DNA from: Peptacetobacter hominis
Lineage (GTDB): Bacteria; Bacillota; Clostridia; Peptostreptococcales; Peptostreptococcaceae
Length of the DNA: 64,000 bases
Assembly (NCBI RefSeq): GCF_006861675.1
Contig: NZ_SGJB01000004.1
Span: forward strand, 1 to 64,000
Direction of reading: 5' to 3'
Shown here one piece after another: positions 25,677 to 34,200 of the stretch. Each line of letters opens with the position of its first letter. Positions within the stretch are counted from its first letter, which is position 1. Below the pieces are notes generated by a model. It did not search any database, was not told the origin of the DNA, and saw only the letters and a list, made by a program, of their open reading frames with translations. Both the position numbers and the translations under genes were made by a program.

Positions 25677-27032
25677 TTATTTATCTATTTTTTTTACTGC
25701 ATAATCTCCATCGAAGCATGATGTACAGAATGTGTTCATTCCGTGTGCTGCCTCTTTCATTCCTTCAAGGCTTATAAATTTAAGTGTATCGCAGCCTATG
25801 TATTCTCTCATTTCCTCTACACTATGGCTTGCTGCAAGAAGACTCTCTCTTGTTGGAGTGTCTATTCCGTAGTAGCAAGGAAATTTTACAGGTGGTGAAG
25901 TTATTCTAAGGTGTACTTCTTTTGCTCCAGCTTCTCTAAGTGATTTTACAAGCTGTTTTGAAGTAGTTCCTCTTACTATAGAGTCATCTACAAGTATTAT
26001 AGATTTTCCTTTTATTGCTGATGCAAGTGGGTTAAGTTTTATTCTTACTGCTATTTCTCTCTCTTCCTGAGTAGGTTTTATAAATGTTCTACCAACATAT
26101 CTGTTCTTTACAAGACCCTCAGTAGTTTTAAGTCCACTTTCATTTGCATAACCTATCGCTCCTGCCCATCCTGAATCCGGCACTGGAACAACACAGTCAG
26201 CTTTTATATCTTCATTTCTTGCAAGATATGCACCGCAGTTTATTCTGAATTCGTAAGCATTAAGTCCGTCTATTGTAGCGTCGTTTCTTGCTATATATAC
26301 ATGCTCGAATATACAGCTTTTCTTAACAGGTTTGCATACTTCTGAGTAGTGATATGATTTAAGTTCTCCGTCTTTTACAACTATTATCTCACCTGGTTCA
26401 ACGTCTCTTATTACTTCTCCACCAAGTATTTCTATTGCACTGTTTTCAGAAGCTACAAGATATTCATTTCCTTTTTTACCAAGAAGAAGTGATCTGAATC
26501 CATGAGGATCTCTTACTGCAACAAGTGAATCATCACATATAAGAGCAAGAGTATACGATCCTTTTATATGATCCATAGTCATTTTAACAGCTTCAACTAT
26601 ATCTCCTTTGTAGTATCTTGCAAGTATGTGAAGTATTACCTCAGCATCTGAATTTGTCTGGAACATAAATCCTTCCTCTTCAAGAGAATCTCTAAGATAA
26701 TTTGCATTCACAAGACTTCCATTGTCAACTATTGCAAGCTTTCTAGATCTGCAACTTCCAACAAAAGGCTGAGTATTTGACACATGGTTGTGACCTACTG
26801 ATGAAGATCTTACATGTGCTATACCTATATTTCCTTTGTAGTTTTTAAGTTCCTCCTCTTTGAAGGCATCTCCTACAAGTCCTTTTTCCTTTTTATATAC
26901 AATTTCTGAAGCTTCAGTATCGTATATAGCCATACCACAGCTTTCCTGTCCTCTATGCTGCATAGAGTATATACCATAGTATAATTCTTTCGATACATCT
27001 TTGTCTGAATATACACCTAGTATTCCGCTCAT
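25677..27032 (-). CDS. purF: amidophosphoribosyltransferase with Ser in place of the catalytic Cys
   Basis: PurF makes phosphoribosylamine from PRPP (purine step 1). The C-terminal PRPP-binding domain is intact (SIILVDDSIVRGTTSKQLV), as are Fe-S cysteines (KKSCIFE, KFPCYYG, NTFCTSCF). The N-terminal Ntn glutaminase is unusual. Family members expose Cys1 in CGVFG, directly or after removal of a short propeptide. Here the protein starts MSGILGVYS, so the nucleophile is Ser. The usual HNGN motif reads VDNGSLVN. Other glutaminase residues (AHVRSSS, TNSDAE) remain. An in-frame GTG at 27038 is an alternative start and would not add a Cys. Glutamine use is doubtful; ammonia-dependent synthesis is possible. 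Confidence 0.94.
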   Translation of the reverse strand: MSGILGVYSDKDVSKELYYGIYSMQHRGQESCGMAIYDTEASEIVYKKEKGLVGDAFKEEELKNYKGNIGIAHVRSSSVGHNHVSNTQPFVGSCRSRKLAIVDNGSLVNANYLRDSLEEEGFMFQTNSDAEVILHILARYYKGDIVEAVKMTMDHIKGSYTLALICDDSLVAVRDPHGFRSLLLGKKGNEYLVASENSAIEILGGEVIRDVEPGEIIVVKDGELKSYHYSEVCKPVKKSCIFEHVYIARNDATIDGLNAYEFRINCGAYLARNEDIKADCVVPVPDSGWAGAIGYANESGLKTTEGLVKNRYVGRTFIKPTQEEREIAVRIKLNPLASAIKGKSIILVDDSIVRGTTSKQLVKSLREAGAKEVHLRITSPPVKFPCYYGIDTPTRESLLAASHSVEEMREYIGCDTLKFISLEGMKEAAHGMNTFCTSCFDGDYAVKKIDK

Positions 27033-27100
27033 AAACACACCATCCTTTTTTAATAGATTTTATTTAATAAATATATGTCATTGTTATATTGTCCGATTCA

Positions 27101-27574
27101 TTATCTAAGGCTTGCATCGTCATCTAAAACTTTTTTAGCCATTTCATCTCTGTAGGCCTGAAGTTTTCCTGTAAGTTCAGGATATTTAAGCGCCATCATC
27201 TGAAGAGCTAAAAGAGCAGAGTTAAGACCTCCGTCTATTGCTACTGTCGCAACAGGTATACCTTTTGGCATCTGAACTATTGATAAAAGCGAGTCAAGAC
27301 CGTCCATAGTAGATGATTTTATTGGAAGACCTACTACAGGTATTAATGTCTGAGCTGCTATTACACCTGGAAGATGTGCAGCTTTTCCTGCAGCCGCTAT
27401 TATAACGTCTGTGTTTCCTTCAAGTCCTTCAAGGCATTCTGTAAGCTGTACAGGAGTTCTGTGAGCTGATAAAGCTCTTACTACAACCTCTACCCCAAAT
27501 TCCTTTAAAACATTTATTCCTTCTTCAACTTTTGGGTAATCTGATTTAGATCCCATTATTACTGCTACTTTCAT
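27101..27574 (-). CDS. purE: 5-(carboxyamino)imidazole ribonucleotide mutase / AIR carboxylase
   Basis: PurE acts at the CAIR-forming step (purine step 6). The 157-residue protein has VAVIMGSKSDYPKVEEG, RALSAHRTPVQLTE, GKAAHLPGVIAAQT and SLLSIVQMPKGIPVAT. It is the first gene of the operon. The motif set looks like the class I form, which normally works with PurK, but no purK lies in the window. Normally purC follows purE in related operons; here only 68 bases separate purE from purF and no purC is present. Confidence 0.95.
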   Translation of the reverse strand: MKVAVIMGSKSDYPKVEEGINVLKEFGVEVVVRALSAHRTPVQLTECLEGLEGNTDVIIAAAGKAAHLPGVIAAQTLIPVVGLPIKSSTMDGLDSLLSIVQMPKGIPVATVAIDGGLNSALLALQMMALKYPELTGKLQAYRDEMAKKVLDDDASLR

Positions 27575-27616
27575 TTTATTTCCCCTCTCTTCCTTTTATT
27601 TGTTCAGTTAAAAAAA

Positions 27617-27634
27617 TTCGTATTATTATACGAA
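27617..27634. promoter_or_regulatory. inverted repeat in the purE leader
   Basis: TTCGTAT-N4-ATACGAA sits just after the predicted transcription start. On the minus strand it is followed by seven T. It could be an operator or a small attenuator-like hairpin; the TTCG/CGAA halves recall PurR boxes. Confidence 0.45.
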
Positions 27635-27646
27635 CTATATAATTAA

Positions 27647-27675
27647 ATTTTATATTAATATACCTATTTTATCAA
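27647..27675 (-). promoter_or_regulatory. probable promoter of the purine operon
   Basis: On the minus strand, TTGATA (27670-27675) and TAAAAT (27647-27652) are spaced by 17 bases, starting transcription near 27640 and leaving a leader of about 65 nt. Confidence 0.6.
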
Positions 27676-27727
27676 CTTATTTTTTGTTTTTTTTGTAAAA
27701 ATATTAAATTTTTAATTGTTTCACCTA

Positions 27728-27777
27728 GATAATGTTCGTGTTTTTGAGTGTAAAATTTATTTTTTGTTCGGATAATA
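27728..27777 (-). promoter_or_regulatory. two PurBox-like sequences upstream of the pur promoter
   Basis: On the minus strand, TTATCCGAACAAAA (around 27763-27775) and AAACACGAACATT (around 27730-27742) resemble the Bacillus PurR box (AWWWCCGAACWWT). They are in direct rather than inverted orientation and about 32 bases apart, so PurR control is only a suggestion. No guanine riboswitch was seen in this stretch. Confidence 0.35.
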
Positions 27778-27847
27778 TGTATTTATTGCAGAAATAGACC
27801 ATTTTATCTATATTTCTATCTGAAGTACTTCTATTCCTTTTATGCAG

Positions 27848-27902
27848 ACAAAAAAATAAAAGCATCAGATGCCGTCATTAATGAAGCAGCACCCAATGCT
27901 TT
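27848..27902 (-). terminator. intrinsic terminator after the pentapeptide-repeat gene
   Basis: On the minus strand, a 16-bp stem with several G-U pairs (arms 27859-27874 and 27887-27902) and a 12-nt loop is followed by TATTTTTTTG. It lies 110 bases past the stop at 28013 and insulates the pur operon. Confidence 0.8.
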
Positions 27903-28012
27903 GTTGACTTAATTTAATTTATCTGTTTTGACTACGAGATATATTATATATGCCTTTTCTATATTTTTAAATACTATTATTATTTTTTTATATATAATTT
28001 TATTTTTATCGT

Positions 28013-28771
28013 TTAAACCCAGTTATTTGCTGATTCACATTGTTCTTCACTTATACTCATAAGATATCCAAGAGCTTCTTCTTTTGAAAGGAAAAAGTGT
28101 ATTCCACCTGTAGAATCTCTCCATCTATCCGGGTTAAAACCTTTTGCATATGCCATTTCTCCAGTTCTATACACAAAATCTCCATCTACAAATGAAACCG
28201 CTTCATCAAACTTCACACTTTCATCCGGATTTGTTATTTTAAGAACCTTAGCCTTATCACATCTGCATGTATTCATTGTTGATGATGTTCTTCTTGCATC
28301 TGCAGGAATAAGAAGCATTACAAGCCTCATATTAAAGCAGGTCTTCCATCCTATAAAAGGTCCTGTCTCCGGACATTTCATTTTGAAGTGTTTTGTCGTA
28401 TCATCCGTTATTACACCATCAAGTATTGTATCTTCAAGATTTGAACAGAATATATCGGCACCTCTCAAATCTGCACCTTCAAGATTAGAAAATCTCAGGT
28501 CTGTACTGTGCATCATGCAGTTTCTGAAAGACACATTCTTAAGAGATAGTCTCTCCATATAGGCATTACTTAATATAGAGCCCTCAAAATCTGCGCCATC
28601 CAGATTTACATCGATAAAATCACACCATTCAAAATCGATATTTCTCAGTTTCATACCGCTCATATCGATATTTTCAAATCTGCATCTTTTTAAGTCCAGC
28701 ATTTTATTTCCTTCTGAGATATCTCTTTCTTTTATCATATCCCTTAGTTCCTGCTCTGATATATTTCTCAT
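28013..28771 (-). CDS. pentapeptide-repeat protein with DUF5758-like C-terminal domain
   Basis: The 252-residue protein has a right-handed quadrilateral helix of pentapeptide repeats in about residues 20-120 (CRFENIDMSGMKLRNIDFEW, NLEGADLRGADIF). A C-terminal domain like DUF5758 follows, with RTGEMAYAKGFNPDRW and GIHFFLSKEEALGY. Its function is not known; related proteins are widespread in phages and Firmicutes. It stands alone, 56 bases after the nucleotidase gene on the same strand. Confidence 0.88.
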   Translation of the reverse strand: MRNISEQELRDMIKERDISEGNKMLDLKRCRFENIDMSGMKLRNIDFEWCDFIDVNLDGADFEGSILSNAYMERLSLKNVSFRNCMMHSTDLRFSNLEGADLRGADIFCSNLEDTILDGVITDDTTKHFKMKCPETGPFIGWKTCFNMRLVMLLIPADARRTSSTMNTCRCDKAKVLKITNPDESVKFDEAVSFVDGDFVYRTGEMAYAKGFNPDRWRDSTGGIHFFLSKEEALGYLMSISEEQCESANNWV

Positions 28772-28827
28772 AATATCACCTTCTCTGTTGAAGTTTTTCT
28801 ATTACTTATATTATACATCATTCTGAA

Positions 28828-30312
28828 CTAATCCACTATCTTAAGCCTTCCCTCTACCATCGAATCCATATGCATATGTGTAGACAGGTATTCCTCAACA
28901 ACCTGAAATCCTGAAGTAGCAGTGCATCTTATATCCTTGTCAAATTCCTTTTTCTTGACCCCAAGATTTTTTTCAACATTTTCATAATGGTATCTCTGTA
29001 TACCTACAGTGTATTTTTTGTCATCTTTTATCTTATCTCCATCAAGTTCCGCCTTTATGAGCTTCTGTTCAGACATTGACCATATAAACTCACACCCGTA
29101 AGACACCTGATAAAATTCTGATGAAATAGGCTCTATATACGCATTTCTGAACATATTTGATATAAATTTCTTGATTGTCTTTCCTTTTAATTCTGTCACA
29201 TATATCTCATCGTCATACGGATAAAACTCTGTCAAATCTCCAAGGCTTACAACCGGTCCGAGTCTTTTCTTTCTCAGACTTCCACTTCCAAGAAACATTA
29301 TATCCACTCCTGATACTTCCTTATGTATATCCGCCATAAGATTTCCTGCTTCTGTTTCTCTGGTTCTTTCCGGATGTGTAATCTGTCTATTTAGCCTTGT
29401 AACTATTCTTCCGTATTTCCCGTCTACTTCTTTTTTATACGTATTTATAAGAGATTCAAGCTGATTATCTCTTGGGCAGTACTCCTCTTTTATAGGTATC
29501 GTCTTCCATTTATAGGAAGCAATTCTTTTCTTTTTTGTATCTATTATCATATCAAATCTTCCAATCTGGTTTGTACCTATACCAGCCTGAACAATCGGTA
29601 TTCCATTTACTATCTCAGGTTCATCCGGAAGCGTATGGGAATGTCCTCCTATTATAAGGTCTATTCCCCATTCTTTTTTTAGTTTTGACGCAAGGACCTT
29701 GTCCTCATCAAAACCTATATGTGTAAGAAGAACTGTCATATCGACATCTTCTTTTCTATATGCATTGCATATTTTTCCTATCTCATCCACCGCATCATTT
29801 ATATCAATAAGAGAACCTATCATATTTTCCATTCTGGTCCTTGATAGAACCATCTCTGTTATTATACCTATAAACATTATTTTCATTCCGTCTATTTTTA
29901 TCACTCTATACGGCCTGAACATTCTATGGTTATTTGTAGCTATATACATATTTGCATTTATAATCGGGAATGTAGCACACTTTTCTATAAACAGAAGATG
30001 AGCTATTCCATAGTCGACTTCGTGATTTCCTATTGTAGCAATATCCGGTCCAATCAGATTCATTATTTCTATTGTAGATATTCCTTTATACTCACTGTCT
30101 ATTACAGATCCCCTGAACATATCCCCAGCTATTGCATATATAACATTTTTTTCCTCATTTCTTACTTTATCTATATATCCGGAAAGCATTGATACTCCGC
30201 CAACAAGCTCCCGATTCACTTTTTCCGCAAGAAAATCTCCATGTAGATCATTTGAGTGAAGAAGTGTAAGGTTTTTGAATCTTTCTTTACTGTTTTCTTT
30301 TTTCTTTCCCAT
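28828..30312 (-). CDS. 5'-nucleotidase / metallophosphoesterase, cytosolic form
   Basis: The 494-residue protein is a bimetal metallophosphoesterase of the UshA/5'-nucleotidase family. Visible motifs are HSNDLHGD, AIAGDMFRGS, TIGNHEVDYG, LLTHIGFDED and IIGGHSHTLPDEP. The C-terminal half matches the nucleotide-binding 5'-nucleotidase domain (EAGNLMADIHKEV, YTVGIQRYHYEN). No signal peptide or wall anchor is present, unlike many homologues, so it should act in the cytosol on nucleotides or sugar nucleotides. The ATG at 30312 follows AGAGGTG; a GTG at 30318 is less likely. Confidence 0.9.
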   Translation of the reverse strand: MGKKKENSKERFKNLTLLHSNDLHGDFLAEKVNRELVGGVSMLSGYIDKVRNEEKNVIYAIAGDMFRGSVIDSEYKGISTIEIMNLIGPDIATIGNHEVDYGIAHLLFIEKCATFPIINANMYIATNNHRMFRPYRVIKIDGMKIMFIGIITEMVLSRTRMENMIGSLIDINDAVDEIGKICNAYRKEDVDMTVLLTHIGFDEDKVLASKLKKEWGIDLIIGGHSHTLPDEPEIVNGIPIVQAGIGTNQIGRFDMIIDTKKKRIASYKWKTIPIKEEYCPRDNQLESLINTYKKEVDGKYGRIVTRLNRQITHPERTRETEAGNLMADIHKEVSGVDIMFLGSGSLRKKRLGPVVSLGDLTEFYPYDDEIYVTELKGKTIKKFISNMFRNAYIEPISSEFYQVSYGCEFIWSMSEQKLIKAELDGDKIKDDKKYTVGIQRYHYENVEKNLGVKKKEFDKDIRCTATSGFQVVEEYLSTHMHMDSMVEGRLKIVD

Positions 30313-30432
30313 ATTCACACCTCTTTATTTATTTTTAACGTCTGTTAGATTATATTAACATCTGTTTTTAAAATACATATTAAGTATTCGTTACAAATAT
30401 GTTTTTTGTAACTCTTTGTATCCTTTTTGTTG

Positions 30433-30461
30433 TTGACATAATATTTTGTATTCAGTATAAT
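30433..30461 (+). promoter_or_regulatory. promoter for the CPBP protease gene
   Basis: A consensus TTGACA (30433-30438) and TATAAT (30456-30461) are spaced by 17 bases, about 64 bases before the ATG. Confidence 0.88.
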
Positions 30462-30524
30462 TTTGCATAATTATTCCAAATTTTATTTAATTTCGGAAAA
30501 TATGTCTTTTTTAAGGAGGATAAA

Positions 30525-31241
30525 ATGAATCTATTACTGAAAAATATTATTTACTATGTTATTGCTGGTGTGGGATTTTTTTCGCTAAATATGTTTGGTA
30601 TAGGATATAATAGCCCTATTATAAGCATTGCTGCTATACCTATGATGATTATACTTTCGGTTTATACTCTTTATATAAATAAAAACTATAGCATTACAGA
30701 CAAACTAAAAACCGCATTTGAAAAGCCTTCTGTAGGAATTTCTCTTATACCTTTTATAGCTGTATTATCGGTTGTACTCACTATTGCAGAGGGAATAATC
30801 ACTTCAAAATTTTCTGCAAGAATCATCTCGTCAGCTATACTTACTTTTATGATCGGACTTTCAGAAGAGGGTACTTTCAGAAATTTTATAATTTCATATA
30901 TGCAGGAAAAGAATTATTCAAAACCTGTTATGATTGTGGTTTCGGCTATATTCTTCTCTCTTCTTCATATGGTAAATATTGCTGCCGGGCTTTCAGTTGA
31001 GTCAGCATTTATACAGACTGTAAATGTCATACCTTTTGGACTTCTTGCGGCTTTTTTCTTTGTCGAAACCGGGAATATAAGCGCTCTTATTTTCTGGCAT
31101 ATGTATTTTGATTTTTCGCTTTTTATATCAGAAATCGGTATTTTTTATTCTGATTTTATAATAGGTATTGTTATAGATATTCTATTGATAATTGAAATTA
31201 TAAAAATCATAATAAAATATGTAAAAAAATCAAAACACTAA
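30525..31241 (+). CDS. CPBP-family intramembrane metalloprotease (CAAX protease-like)
   Basis: The 238-residue membrane protein has about seven helices and carries the CPBP/Abi signatures: EEGTFRNF (EExxxR, near residue 117), FFSLLHMVN (FxxxH) and FWHMYFDF. These residues form the glutamate/histidine active site in the membrane. Family members process prenylated proteins in eukaryotes and are linked to bacteriocin self-immunity or signalling in bacteria. No bacteriocin gene was seen nearby. TAAGGAGG precedes the ATG, and a strong own promoter and terminator make it monocistronic. Confidence 0.88.
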   Translation: MNLLLKNIIYYVIAGVGFFSLNMFGIGYNSPIISIAAIPMMIILSVYTLYINKNYSITDKLKTAFEKPSVGISLIPFIAVLSVVLTIAEGIITSKFSARIISSAILTFMIGLSEEGTFRNFIISYMQEKNYSKPVMIVVSAIFFSLLHMVNIAAGLSVESAFIQTVNVIPFGLLAAFFFVETGNISALIFWHMYFDFSLFISEIGIFYSDFIIGIVIDILLIIEIIKIIIKYVKKSKH

Positions 31242-31282
31242 AAAGGATACATCAGTAAAACCTGGGATCTATATACAAATAA

Positions 31283-31315
31283 AAAGCATTCAGGCAATAA
31301 AAACCTGAATGCTTT
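31283..31315. terminator. bidirectional terminator
   Basis: Arms AAAGCATTCAGG and CCTGAATGCTTT form a stable hairpin with A- and T-rich flanks between two converging genes. Confidence 0.8.
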
Positions 31316-31387
31316 AATTCCACAAACTCATATTGTATAACTGTATTATAAATAATCAGTTTTTTTATTAATATATTGTTGTATAAA

Positions 31388-32461
31388 TTATTCTGTAAGC
31401 TGATAATTTTCAATTTCATTAAGCTTTCTGAACAAAGTTACAACAACTGATATCGCATATATTCCAAATAAAGCCAGCAATGAACCGCCTATATTATTTG
31501 CAATTCTCATAACCGCTGCACTTCCTGTACCATATACTCCCCGGGCCATAGCCAATGCGCCAAAACAGTTACAGGCTGTTTTGTTTCTGTATTCTGTACA
31601 TAGCCCCATTATAATACCAGCTATCGGACCTACTATAAACATATATCCAGCAGGCATAACTGAACATATAAGAACAAATAAAATTGTTCCCATTACGATA
31701 CCATATGTTCTCTGTTTTACTCGTGCACTGAAATCCGCCTCATATGCAGTAATAATTGACGCACATGCAAATCCTGCCCATATAAATTTGTCTATATTTA
31801 CAACTTCACCGATAAAGAACAGCAAACTCATAATTGCTGCAACCTTTATCATCCATCTGCTCTTTTTATTTCTCATTCTAAATCCAGCTAGTATATCTTT
31901 AAATGAAATATGTTTATCTTTATGTTTATTGTTTCTGTACATTACAATACTGCATGCAATAAAACCTACTATAAACATAAAAAATCTTCCTGTCATTACT
32001 TCCATAGTAACATTTGTATCCATTGCAAATACATATCCAAACATATAAATACCGGCATTACCGTATTCCGGTCTATCACTTGTTATAACAAGAATGGCGG
32101 TTATTGCCATAAAGTTTATAAGTATTCCTGCGTATGGCCCAAGTATATACTGGCATACCGGAGAAATAAACATTATTACGTATACCACTGCAAGACCTAT
32201 TATCGAATCTTTTATATTGTAATTGTATCCTATAAATCTCATGCTCATAAATATACAGAATATAAATACTGCCATGCCACTGTTTTCAGTTCCAAATGCA
32301 AAACTCATTGCAGAAATTACTGAAACCGCAAACAGTACTGTTAAAATACTCTTTGTCAACAGAGCCGACATATAGTACATTTTTCCTTTTTTTGACTCTT
32401 CTTTAGATATATATCCTCTAAGTGCATACACATCAAGCTGCATTAAATCATAAAAATTCAT
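31388..32461 (-). CDS. FUSC-like membrane protein
   Basis: The 357-residue protein has two blocks of hydrophobic helices (residues about 35-185 and 205-340) separated by a basic loop (RNNKHKDKHISFKDILAGF). The second block resembles the FUSC/aromatic-acid-exporter-like family (FIWAGFACASIITAYEADFS, RTYGIVMGTILFVLI). A transport role, perhaps efflux, is inferred from the fold; the substrate is unknown. No partner gene is apparent. Confidence 0.75.
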   Translation of the reverse strand: MNFYDLMQLDVYALRGYISKEESKKGKMYYMSALLTKSILTVLFAVSVISAMSFAFGTENSGMAVFIFCIFMSMRFIGYNYNIKDSIIGLAVVYVIMFISPVCQYILGPYAGILINFMAITAILVITSDRPEYGNAGIYMFGYVFAMDTNVTMEVMTGRFFMFIVGFIACSIVMYRNNKHKDKHISFKDILAGFRMRNKKSRWMIKVAAIMSLLFFIGEVVNIDKFIWAGFACASIITAYEADFSARVKQRTYGIVMGTILFVLICSVMPAGYMFIVGPIAGIIMGLCTEYRNKTACNCFGALAMARGVYGTGSAAVMRIANNIGGSLLALFGIYAISVVVTLFRKLNEIENYQLTE

Positions 32462-32598
32462 CTCTACATCACTCCCTGTAAATAGTATTATTTTTACAGC
32501 ATGTAGAGCATTATATCACATCATTTATTATGTTTCTATTTGTTTTTTTGTCTATACATAATAATTTTTCAGATCAGTTTTATCAAATGCCTGCATTT

Positions 32599-33198
32599 CT
32601 ATTTTCTTTTCTTCCTTACAAGATATACTATAAACACTATCGGTATTACAGCTAGAATAATAAGAGTATACCGATTCATATATTCTTCTATATTATTCCA
32701 TGCACTTCCCAGCATACTTCCTATATTTACAAGAATCGTATTCCATATAATAGTTCCAAGTGTAGTAAGAATTAGAAATTTCTTCATATCCATTTTTGAT
32801 GCTCCGGCTGGAACTGATATTATACTTCTTATAATAGGAACAAATCGCCCTATAAAAACTGCTTTATATCCGTGTTTATTGAACCACTTATATCCCTTTC
32901 TCACATCATCTTTTTTTAGTTTCAGCATTTTACCATATTTGCCGTCTATGAAATTTTCCATTTTTTCTTTTGTCATAAGTTTTCCAACGTAGTATAGAAA
33001 TATAGCCCCTATTACAGATCCTATAGTCGATGTAATAATTACACCTATTGTTGTAAGTTCTGTGTACGTAGTTGCAAAACCTCCGAATGTCAGAACTCCT
33101 TCTGACGGTATCGGCGGAAATATATTTTCTATCGCCATTAATATTCCTATACCAAGGTATCCAAATTTATTTACTATATATATTATTCCTGCTTCCAT
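32599..33198 (-). CDS. DedA-family membrane protein
   Basis: The 199-residue protein has the DedA/VTT-domain pattern: MAIENIFPPIPSEGVLTFGG near residues 21-40, the re-entrant loop, and GRFVPIIRSIISVPAGASKM near residue 116. DedA proteins are undecaprenyl-phosphate or phospholipid flippases that support envelope homeostasis. AGAGGT precedes the ATG. It is a single-gene unit. Confidence 0.92.
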   Translation of the reverse strand: MEAGIIYIVNKFGYLGIGILMAIENIFPPIPSEGVLTFGGFATTYTELTTIGVIITSTIGSVIGAIFLYYVGKLMTKEKMENFIDGKYGKMLKLKKDDVRKGYKWFNKHGYKAVFIGRFVPIIRSIISVPAGASKMDMKKFLILTTLGTIIWNTILVNIGSMLGSAWNNIEEYMNRYTLIILAVIPIVFIVYLVRKKRK

Positions 33199-33286
33199 AC
33201 TTACCTCTTTAATTTGAATGTATTTACTTTTATATTATACCATTTATATTTTTATTTAATCTTAAAGTTATCTAAAGTATTTATGA

Positions 33287-33313
33287 ATAAAAAAACAGGC
33301 ATAAAAATGCCTG
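33287..33313 (-). terminator. intrinsic terminator after the ferredoxin-type gene
   Basis: The hairpin ACAGGCAT/ATGCCTGT with an AAAA loop is followed on the minus strand by a run of T. Confidence 0.85.
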
Positions 33314-33328
33314 TTTTAAATATATTTT

Positions 33329-34069
33329 CTAGTCTTCTAGTATTTCTCCATTTGTTCTTATTGTAACCACCTGCCATGGTATAAATTTACCACTGTTTTT
33401 CATAGCTTCTATCGCTGCTTTTTCAATTCCACCACAACATGGAACTTCCATTCTCACGACTTTTACACTTTTTATATTGTTGTTTTTTATTATCTCAGTA
33501 AGCTTTTCTGAATAATCTACCATATCAAGCTTTGGACATCCTATAAGAGTTATATGTCCTTTTATAAAATCCTCATGGAAATTTGCATATGCAAAAGGAG
33601 TACAGTCAGCAGCAATAAGCAGTTTTGCTCCATCAAAGTAAGGTGCATTTATAGGGGCAAGTTTTATCTGCACCGGCCACTGAGAAAGTCTGCTCGTATT
33701 CTCTATATTTACAGTCTTATTCTGTTTTGTTGATACATTAAGATCTATTGATTTTCTTTCTATTGTTTTACTCTGGCTTCCAGGACATCCACATGGAAGT
33801 TTTTCTCCCTGAAGATTAATTCCCGCTTTTTTAGCTTCCATTCTTTTTTTAACAGCTTCTTCATCATATGCAGCTGCTTCTCTTTCTTCAAATGATATAG
33901 CACCTGTTGGACATACCGGAAGACAGTCACCTAACCCATCACAGTAATCATCTTTTAGAAGTTTCGCCTTTCCATCTATCATTCCTATCGCACATTCGTG
34001 ACATGCTTCAGCACAAAGTCCACATCCATTACATTTTTCTTCGTCTATTTTTATTATTCTTCTTATCAT
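33329..34069 (-). CDS. 4Fe-4S ferredoxin-type protein of the Hcp regulon type
   Basis: The 246-residue protein has two 4Fe-4S motifs at its N terminus (CNGCGLCAEACHECAIG and CDGLGDCLPVCPTGA). A linker with a further Cys pair (KLPCGCPGS) follows, then a C-terminal domain with LIAADCTPFAYANFHEDF, LIGCPKLD and EVPCCGGIE. Proteins of this form often sit beside hybrid cluster protein genes and probably pass electrons to Hcp in nitrosative stress. It is divergent from a Crp/Fnr regulator. Its -10 TATAAT (34144-34149) lies exactly where a site at 34172-34185 would be centred at -41.5, so activation by that regulator is predicted. Confidence 0.88.
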   Translation of the reverse strand: MIRRIIKIDEEKCNGCGLCAEACHECAIGMIDGKAKLLKDDYCDGLGDCLPVCPTGAISFEEREAAAYDEEAVKKRMEAKKAGINLQGEKLPCGCPGSQSKTIERKSIDLNVSTKQNKTVNIENTSRLSQWPVQIKLAPINAPYFDGAKLLIAADCTPFAYANFHEDFIKGHITLIGCPKLDMVDYSEKLTEIIKNNNIKSVKVVRMEVPCCGGIEKAAIEAMKNSGKFIPWQVVTIRTNGEILED

Positions 34070-34143
34070 AACTCTCCTACTCTCCTCAAAATTAAACTTA
34101 TATATCTTATATACTCTAATTATTATATTGATTCTATACCCAT

Positions 34144-34149
34144 ATTATA
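34144..34149 (-). promoter_or_regulatory. -10 box of the ferredoxin-type gene
   Basis: On the minus strand, TATAAT gives a predicted start near 34137. No good -35 box is visible. The palindrome at 34172-34185 occupies the class II activator position instead. Confidence 0.7.
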
Positions 34150-34171
34150 ATAGAATTAATTTAATAATTAC

Positions 34172-34185
34172 GTTGTAAAAACAAC
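34172..34185. promoter_or_regulatory. Fnr/HcpR-type operator between ferredoxin and regulator genes
   Basis: The palindrome GTTGT-AAAA-ACAAC is matched by GTTGT-ATAA-ACAAC upstream of hcp (51674-51687). Its centre is 29.5 bases from the ferredoxin-gene -10 box and 22 bases from the regulator's ATG. It probably binds the Crp/Fnr regulator encoded next to it. Confidence 0.7.
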
Positions 34186-34200
34186 TTTGAGGTGAAAAAT

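Noticed and set aside
27900..27960. Possible guanine riboswitch upstream of the purine operon (ATATAATATAT and nearby pairs on the minus strand)
   Set aside because: The conserved purine-aptamer loops are absent, and the strong hairpin next to it is better explained as the terminator of the gene ending at 28013. A PRPP-type aptamer was also looked for and not seen.
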